DNA of 18,002 nucleotides from JAZRUF01 sp045636205 (lineage in GTDB: Bacteria; Bacillota; Clostridia; Oscillospirales; JAAYXM01). The stretch covers positions 1 through 18,002 of the forward strand of contig JAZTXE010000014.1 in assembly GCA_045636205.1 (NCBI GenBank). Direction: 5' to 3'. Below, piece after piece: positions 13,438 through 18,002 of this stretch. Position 1 is the stretch's first letter. Each line of letters begins with the position of its first letter. Both the position numbers and the translations under genes were made by a program. The notes beneath the pieces were generated by a model. That model worked only from the letters and a program-made list of their open reading frames with translations. It was not told where the DNA came from and ran no database searches.

Positions 13438-14512
13438 GAGTTATACTATCAAGTGCAACACTTGAAGAAATTGAAAGTTCATATAAATCTCTGGTAGCAT
13501 AAAGTAACCACACAATAAACTACAAGGAGAGAAATATATGAACTACAAACATCTTGCCATAGAAGAACGGTGTTGTCTACGTGAATATTTACATAAAAGG
13601 CTACAGTTATCGAAAGATAGCGAAACTCATCGGAAGGAACGTCAGTACGGTATCTCGCGAACTGAATCGGAATCGTACACATATGTACGACATACCCACA
13701 TATTATCCGTATACGGCACAAAAGAAACATTTGTCGCGAAGATAATATTGCCATAGAGGGATGTTTCAAGATTCCGAAAAACTGGAATACATAAAAGAGA
13801 AACTATTGCTCACATGGTCACCGGAATAAATTGCAAATACACCATGTGAATTAAGTATGCCATCTGTTAGAACAATATAACGCTGGATATACGAGAGATA
13901 CATTGATGTAAACCTGAAAGTATTACGAAGAAAAGGAAAAAAACGAGAAAAAAAAGAAACTCACGGTAAATTCAATCTCGGTAAGACAATACGCAAAAGA
14001 GATAAAAGTATATACAAGAGATTGGAATTCGGTCACTGGGAAGCTGATACAGTTGTTTCGGGCAGAGGAAAATCGAAAGTTTGTTTTGCTACATTAGCAG
14101 AATGACAAACACGGTATTACATAGCTGTTAAGATGCCTAACCGAAATGCTGAAACAATGGCAAAAGCAATTGTTTCAGCTCTATCACAATTTCCTGATGG
14201 AGCAGTTAAGACCATTACTTGCGACAGAGGAACAGAGTTTGCTAACTGGCAAAGTATTGAAGAAAACTTGAATTGCAGCGTTTATTTTGCTGATCCATAC
14301 TGCGCTTGGCAAAAAGGAACAAATGAAAATCTTAATGGTTTGCTTCGAGAATTCTATCCTAAAGGTAGAAATCTTTCCAGAGCTAGCCCTGCTACTTTAA
14401 AAAAGAACCTGGCGTTGATTAACGCCAGGCCCAAGAAAGTTTTTCATTATCAAAATCCTGTGGATTTATTTGATGCTTGCCTTAAAAAGTGTTGCACTTA
14501 GTTTGACAATTC
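13438..14512 (+). mobile_element. IS30-family insertion sequence, inactive
   Basis: Both ends carry AAGTGCAACACTT in inverted orientation (13451-13463 and, as complement, 14487-14499) with partly matching outer flanks, giving borders near 13438 and 14512. The element fills the gap between the aminotransferase terminator and the converging araC-type gene and disrupts neither. Any target duplication is too short to recognise with confidence. Confidence 0.75.
13538..14501 (+). pseudogene. IS30-family transposase with one frameshift and four in-frame stops
   Basis: Starting at ATG 13538 (AAGGAG upstream), the frame reads NYKHLAIEERCCLREYL, the IS30 helix-turn-helix start. It then shifts by one base near 13592-13598 into GYSYRKIAKLIGRNVSTVSR and ELNRNRTHMYD. 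That frame holds stops at 13743 (TAA), 13827 (TAA, in WSPE-stop-IAN where Gln is usual), 13878 (TAA, in RTI-stop-RWI where Tyr is usual) and 14103 (TGA, in LAE-stop-QTR where Arg is usual). The DDE residues are still seen: GHWEADTV, TCDRGTEF and KGTNENLNGLLREF. The last uninterrupted piece, 14133-14501, covers the end of the catalytic domain. The gene is dead but recognisable from start to end. Confidence 0.88.
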
Positions 14513-14524
14513 ATCCCTGTTTGA

Positions 14525-15484
14525 TTAAGTTTTCACATTGTCACGATACTTCTTAGGACTCATTCCGAACCTTGCATTAAACAGCCTGTAAAAGTAGCTT
14601 TTGTTTTCGTAACCCACCGCTGCGGAAATTTCCTCAACTCCTATACGTGTGTTTTTAAGCATATACGCGGCCTGAGACAAACGTTTCTCCTGCAAAAGCT
14701 CGGTATACGTCTTGCCGGTCTGATTTTTTATCTCGTGACTCAGCCAATAAAAATCATAGTGCATGAGCTTCGCCGCTTCGGTGAGGCTCCCTTTTTTATA
14801 GTTTTCCTCTATATATTTAAAAATACTCAGCACCGCTGCTTCCTCTTTGGAATTATACGCGAGCTTATCCGTATGATTTAAAAGCTGCATAAAAAGGAGT
14901 CCCATAGTCGTCTGATTTATATTTCGTTTGTTAGATGATTTTCCAATCAACGACCACAACAAATTCTCAACAAGGTTTTGCACCGGAAGAACATCCGCAA
15001 CCTTAAAATGCAGGTATCCGGGGTTCTCATTCCTGAAAAGTGCCTCGACCAGAAAATTCTTGATAGGTGTCTCCTCCGAGCCGAGCATTTCAAGCGTTTT
15101 GTAAAAGAACTGAGGCAGTATTATGAAATTGACCGCAACATCGCCCTCTTTTGCCGGAAGTATCTCCTGCTTAGCGTTTTGCCCAAGGAAAAGGAGTTCC
15201 CCCTCTTTGAGATTCAATTGTCTGCCGTTTATTATATGCGTGGTCTCTCCCGTACACATGTACACGCACTCAACAAAGTCGTGGGTATGCTCCGGAAAAT
15301 GAACGAAACGGGTATGCGTTCGGATTTTTATTATCTCGCCATTGCCGAGAAGTTTTTTAACGCTTACAATTTTGCCATCATTTTCAGTGTAAATACTGCT
15401 GTCTATCCCGTTTTGTCCGTCGAGAATCTTTTTTTCTTCATCCGATATCGGCATGAGAACATCCAGAATTTCACGGTTTATCAC
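14525..15484 (-). CDS. AraC-family transcriptional regulator (319 aa)
   Basis: GTG 15484 is chosen because GGAGGTGA (15496-15489) precedes it; the longer frame from 15529 would bury this site. The N-terminal half is a cupin-like sensor with HFPEHTHDFVECVYMCTGE and LNLKEGELLFLGQNAKQEI. The C-terminal ~100 residues are the double helix-turn-helix AraC domain: SLTEAAKLMHYDFYWLSHEI, then GVEEISAAVGYENKSYFYRLF and the FGMSPKKYRDN signature. Such proteins usually sense a small molecule, often a sugar, and activate nearby operons. A direct repeat suited to AraC binding lies upstream (15572-15600). The nearest genes are the SLH gene upstream and the IS30 remnant downstream, so the target is not obvious; autoregulation is likely. 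Confidence 0.92.
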   Translation of the reverse strand: MINREILDVLMPISDEEKKILDGQNGIDSSIYTENDGKIVSVKKLLGNGEIIKIRTHTRFVHFPEHTHDFVECVYMCTGETTHIINGRQLNLKEGELLFLGQNAKQEILPAKEGDVAVNFIILPQFFYKTLEMLGSEETPIKNFLVEALFRNENPGYLHFKVADVLPVQNLVENLLWSLIGKSSNKRNINQTTMGLLFMQLLNHTDKLAYNSKEEAAVLSIFKYIEENYKKGSLTEAAKLMHYDFYWLSHEIKNQTGKTYTELLQEKRLSQAAYMLKNTRIGVEEISAAVGYENKSYFYRLFNARFGMSPKKYRDNVKT

Positions 15485-15502
15485 AATATCACCTCCAAGT
15501 AA

Positions 15503-15531
15503 AGTATATATCCTATCCCAAATAAACACAA
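15503..15531 (-). promoter_or_regulatory. Weak candidate promoter of the araC-type gene
   Basis: On the minus strand TTGTGT (15531-15526) and TATACT (15508-15503) are 17 bases apart. The predicted start near 15496 falls at the Shine-Dalgarno site, which is awkward, so the true start may differ slightly or lie further upstream. Confidence 0.3.
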
Positions 15532-15571
15532 TGCAAATAAGGATACTTTCAAATCACGACCCGAAAAAAAC

Positions 15572-15600
15572 TGTGTCAGTGATACCGTTTATTGTGTCAG
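15572..15600 (-). promoter_or_regulatory. Direct repeat with 21-bp period, candidate AraC-type operator
   Basis: CTGACACA occurs twice on the minus strand (15600-15593 and 15579-15572), exactly 21 bases apart, or two helical turns. AraC-family dimers commonly bind two direct half-sites with this spacing, as at araI1-araI2. The repeat lies between the SLH stop codon and the regulator gene, about 40 bases upstream of its candidate -35. Confidence 0.5.
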
Positions 15601-15603
15601 CTT

Positions 15604-16950
15604 TTATTTAAGAAGGTCATACACTCGCATGGCAAGCGTAATTGCCTGTTCTGTTGTAGTGTTGGTAACCGGTGAAATCTCAGTCGCGGTGATTCCGTTT
15701 ATAATTTTCAAATTAACAAGCGCACCTACGCCGTCTGCCGCCCAGCTTGCAACCTTACCTCGGTCAGAGTATGCGGATATGTCGGTGCTTATGCCTGTTA
15801 CATACTTCTTCCCGCCTTTTGCTTCAATGTACTTAAGAGCGCGGTAGAACATAACTGCTATTTCCTGACGTGTGATATAATTATCCGGCGCAAATTCACC
15901 GTCGCCCACACCGTTTACTATACCCATAGCAGCCGCAGCATAGATTTCCGGACCTACATCCATTGAATAGTATACGTCATAGAAATTAACCTCGCGGTTT
16001 TCATATGCATTCTGTGCAATTGCATCGGTATCTACATTCCCAGCCGCCTTTATGGTATTTACAATCATTGATGCAAATTGGCCGCGGGTTATGTTGTTAA
16101 GGTAATATGTGTCTCCAAAAGCGTCGACCAAGTCACCGGTTATCTGAATTTCATCCGCACGCTTGACATTCTCTGCGGCCCATGTGCTGGGCGCATGATA
16201 GTCTACCGTGTTATAGCCCTCCATCAGTATCGCACGCATATTGCTGCACGGGAATGTGCATGACCATGTGTACTCCTGCGGATTGCATCCTGCAGGTGCA
16301 GGGAATGTGATAACACCGTTTTTAATAAACTGGTTTACCTGATTGTCATTTATTCCTATTGCATAGTAAAGAGACGGCATATCCAAAGTCAGATAATGGT
16401 CACTGTACACCGTGTCAAACTTATAATCCTTAAAGCCGTTATACATTCTGTACCAGTATTCGTCATTGCCCTTGGCACCGAAGGCATATCCGCTTGCGAC
16501 CTCGTCACCCTTATCATCGGTTCCCAAAAGGTGGAACTCGTTATCCATCCACTGATAATTCATCTTTAAGTCAAGAACCTCACGGACGGTTTCGTTTGTC
16601 GCCGGGTCATAGTATACGTAAACCTCATCGCCGTAATAGTCCTTCTCTTTTCTCATCGGATAGGTTTCGTGGAATGTCTTTCCAAAATCACCCTCGGCAA
16701 ATTCCACATGCATTTTGGAACCCTCTCTGACTACCGGGATTGAACCCCAGCCCGGATACTCAACAGTGCCCCAGCACTCATCAAACCTGAGCTTATAGAT
16801 AAGATTAACTTCTTCGCCATCGTGGTAGAACGTATTTGACACGAGCATTACCACTCTCTCCGGAGTGCGCGCGGTTCCCGCAGCAAAAGCCGGAACTGCA
16901 ACAGCAAGTAACATTGATAATGTGAGAAGCGCGGATAAAAGCCTTTTCAT
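15604..16950 (-). CDS. Secreted surface protein with three C-terminal SLH domains (448 aa)
   Basis: AGGAG at 16963-16959 precedes ATG 16950. Residues 1-23 (MKRLLSALLTLSMLLAVAVPAFA) are a classic signal peptide. Residues 24-250 are an unassigned, aromatic-rich extracellular region (KDYYGDEVYVYYDPATNE; YWYRMYNGFKDYKF) with two cysteines near 222-235. Three S-layer homology domains follow at about 254-302, 322-376 and 391-447. The first two keep the TR-x-x-hydrophobic motif (TRGQFASM, TRQEIAVM); in the third it is TTEQAITL, without the arginine. SLH trimers hold proteins on pyruvylated secondary cell-wall polymers. A divergent polysaccharide-precursor gene shares the upstream region. The N-terminal region's role is unknown. 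Confidence 0.9.
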   Translation of the reverse strand: MKRLLSALLTLSMLLAVAVPAFAAGTARTPERVVMLVSNTFYHDGEEVNLIYKLRFDECWGTVEYPGWGSIPVVREGSKMHVEFAEGDFGKTFHETYPMRKEKDYYGDEVYVYYDPATNETVREVLDLKMNYQWMDNEFHLLGTDDKGDEVASGYAFGAKGNDEYWYRMYNGFKDYKFDTVYSDHYLTLDMPSLYYAIGINDNQVNQFIKNGVITFPAPAGCNPQEYTWSCTFPCSNMRAILMEGYNTVDYHAPSTWAAENVKRADEIQITGDLVDAFGDTYYLNNITRGQFASMIVNTIKAAGNVDTDAIAQNAYENREVNFYDVYYSMDVGPEIYAAAAMGIVNGVGDGEFAPDNYITRQEIAVMFYRALKYIEAKGGKKYVTGISTDISAYSDRGKVASWAADGVGALVNLKIINGITATEISPVTNTTTEQAITLAMRVYDLLK

Positions 16951-16977
16951 ATTAATTTCTCCTTTTTATTATTCTAT

Positions 16978-17032
16978 GCAGAATAGTTTCTGCTATTAAA
17001 TATATCATACCATATTCTGGAAAGGCTTTCAA
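16978..17032 (-). promoter_or_regulatory. Sigma-A promoter of the SLH gene with a leader inverted repeat
   Basis: On the minus strand TTGAAA (17032-17027) and TATGAT (17009-17004) have an ideal 17-base spacer. The early transcript contains GCAGAA...TTCTGC (16978-16993), a 6-bp inverted repeat with a 4-base loop, positioned near the transcription start; it could be a small leader hairpin or an operator. Confidence 0.65.
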
Positions 17033-17075
17033 TATCGTGCTACCATTTTTTTATAATAAAATAAACTCGAATTTT

Positions 17076-17104
17076 TTGACATTTTTGTGTTTTCATGGTA
17101 TATT
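17076..17104 (+). promoter_or_regulatory. Sigma-A promoter of the wecC-like gene
   Basis: A perfect TTGACA (17076-17081) is followed after 17 bases by TATATT (17099-17104). GGAG at 17135-17138 then precedes ATG 17148. The -35 boxes of this and the SLH promoter are 43 bases apart, back to back. Confidence 0.8.
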
Positions 17105-17147
17105 AATGTGTAACGTTTAATAACAAATGAAATTGGAGTAGATTGCC

Positions 17148-18002
17148 ATGTTAAATGTAGTAGGTCTTGGTTATATCGGTTTGCCCACAGCTCTAATGTT
17201 TGCCGCCCACGGGGTGGACGTTGTAGGAACGGATTTTAACAAGGAGCTGGTCGCCGAACTCAACGCAGGTCGCACAACCTTTGAGGAAGATGGTCTGGAC
17301 GCTCTGTTTGAAAATGCGGTAAACGCCGGCATCCGCTTTTCTACTGACTATCAGAAAACCGATACGTATATTGTCGCAGTACCTACCCCCTATGATAAAT
17401 TCACCAAGAAGATAGACGCAAGCTATGTAATAACAGCGGTCAAAAACGTCATGGATGTATGCCCCAAAGGTGCAGTTGTGGTTATTGAATCCACGGTCGC
17501 ACCGGGCACGATTGATAAATTTGTCCGCCCGATTATTGAAGAAAATAACTTTGTAATCGGCGAGGATATCCACCTTGTCCACGCGCCCGAGCGCATTATC
17601 CCGGGCAACATGGTCTATGAGCTTGAGCACAATTCACGCACCATAGGCGCGGATTCTTTAGAGATTGGCGAGAAGGTAAAAGCGCTGTACAATTCATTCT
17701 GCAAGGGCGAAATTGTCGTTACCGACATCCGCACCGCGGAGATGACCAAAGTAGTTGAAAACACATACCGTGACGTTAACATCGCCTTTGCAAACGAGCT
17801 TGCAAAAATCTGCCGCAGCGATAACATGGATGTTTATGAAATCATCCGCATCGCAAACAAACACCCGCGTGTTAACATCCTGACCCCGGGTCCGGGCGTT
17901 GGCGGTCACTGTATTTCGGTTGACCCGTGGTTCTTGGTCGGCGACTATCCGGGGCTTTCCAAGATAATCCATACCGCTCGCAAGATTAATGACAGCATGC
18001 CC
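17148..18002 (+). CDS. wecC: UDP-N-acetyl-D-mannosaminuronate dehydrogenase-like enzyme (WecC type), partial at the right edge
   Basis: The frame is open from ATG 17148 to the window end, 285 codons of an expected ~400. It is a UDP-sugar 6-dehydrogenase of the UDP-Glc/GDP-Man family. It has an N-terminal NAD site VVGLGYIGLP (4-13), AVPTP, ESTVAPGT, and HAPERIIPG. The central helix follows with MTKVVENTYRDVNIAFANELA, then GPGVGGHCISVDPWFL, whose Cys255 is the catalytic nucleophile. The HAPERI.PG and GGHCI.VDPWFL versions favour the WecC branch (UDP-ManNAc to UDP-ManNAcA, two NAD-dependent oxidations in the cytoplasm) over UDP-glucose dehydrogenase. The product would feed a cell-wall or capsular polymer. 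Partner genes such as wecB would be expected beyond the window. Confidence 0.88.
   Translation, partial: MLNVVGLGYIGLPTALMFAAHGVDVVGTDFNKELVAELNAGRTTFEEDGLDALFENAVNAGIRFSTDYQKTDTYIVAVPTPYDKFTKKIDASYVITAVKNVMDVCPKGAVVVIESTVAPGTIDKFVRPIIEENNFVIGEDIHLVHAPERIIPGNMVYELEHNSRTIGADSLEIGEKVKALYNSFCKGEIVVTDIRTAEMTKVVENTYRDVNIAFANELAKICRSDNMDVYEIIRIANKHPRVNILTPGPGVGGHCISVDPWFLVGDYPGLSKIIHTARKINDSMP

Noticed and set aside
13743..14105. Stop-codon reassignment as an explanation for the in-frame TAA/TGA codons in the IS30 gene and in repA
   Set aside because: Other genes in the window end normally at TAA or TGA with downstream terminators or new starts, and the IS30 gene also has a frameshift, so ordinary decay explains it.
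17193..17972. Minus-strand frames opposite the wecC-like gene
   Set aside because: The plus strand encodes a full set of UDP-sugar dehydrogenase motifs; the antisense frames are codon-bias shadows.
1..18002. CRISPR array, tRNA or rRNA genes
   Set aside because: No regularly spaced repeat series and no tRNA cloverleaf ending in CCA or T-loop GTTCRANNC context, nor rRNA landmarks, were noticed by eye on either strand.

Overview
The window looks like chromosomal DNA from an endospore-forming, Gram-positive member of the Clostridia. Four things point there: a germinant-receptor operon, a CotJC-type manganese catalase fragment, a cysteine-rich protein behind a sigma-K-like promoter, and purine-rich Shine-Dalgarno sites such as GGAGG. 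It also holds an RNase P RNA gene, a DegT-type aminotransferase, an SLH surface protein and a WecC-type sugar dehydrogenase. All assignments come from reading the sequence and from memory of protein families; no database search was run.

Layout. (1) 1-807, minus strand: replication/partition end of a plasmid or integrative element, with a ParB N-terminus and a RepA_N-type initiator cut short by a premature TAA that still overlaps parB as ATGA. A terminator-like hairpin sits in the repA leader. (2) 957-3514, plus strand: a cotJC fragment lacking its 5' third, then a two-gene cassette (a MuF-tail-like protein and a membrane-anchored partner, overlapping as ATGA), then a second 87-bp copy of the cotJC 3' end and a terminator. 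(3) 3638-6178, minus strand: a decayed secreted protein gene with two frameshifts, whose 5' end is replaced by an IS3-family remnant. The IS3 fragment keeps a promoter and a hairpin that could hide its ribosome binding site. (4) 6212-10290, plus strand: germinant-receptor operon in the order A, C, small D-like protein, B, behind a sigma-G-like promoter. (5) 10295-11219: cysteine-rich putative spore protein with a sigma-K/sigma-E-like promoter. (6) 11245-11920, minus strand: rnpB and an HPr-like protein without the phosphorylatable histidine, with a terminator shared with the converging spore gene. (7) 12032-13429: DegT-family aminotransferase with its own promoter and a strong terminator. (8) 13438-14512: dead IS30-family element. 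(9) 14525-15484, minus strand: AraC-family regulator with an AraC-like 21-bp-spaced direct repeat upstream. (10) 15604-18002: SLH protein (minus) divergent from a wecC-like gene (plus, running off the window), each with a good sigma-A promoter.

The spore genes form a coherent block: receptor made in the forespore, cysteine-rich layer protein made late in the mother cell. The SLH and WecC genes suggest a cell-wall polymer and surface-layer locus. The region before 6.2 kb is a mosaic of element ends, gene fragments and pseudogenes. The least explained part is the MuF-like two-gene cassette bracketed by catalase gene ends, which I regard as the best candidate for an undescribed system.
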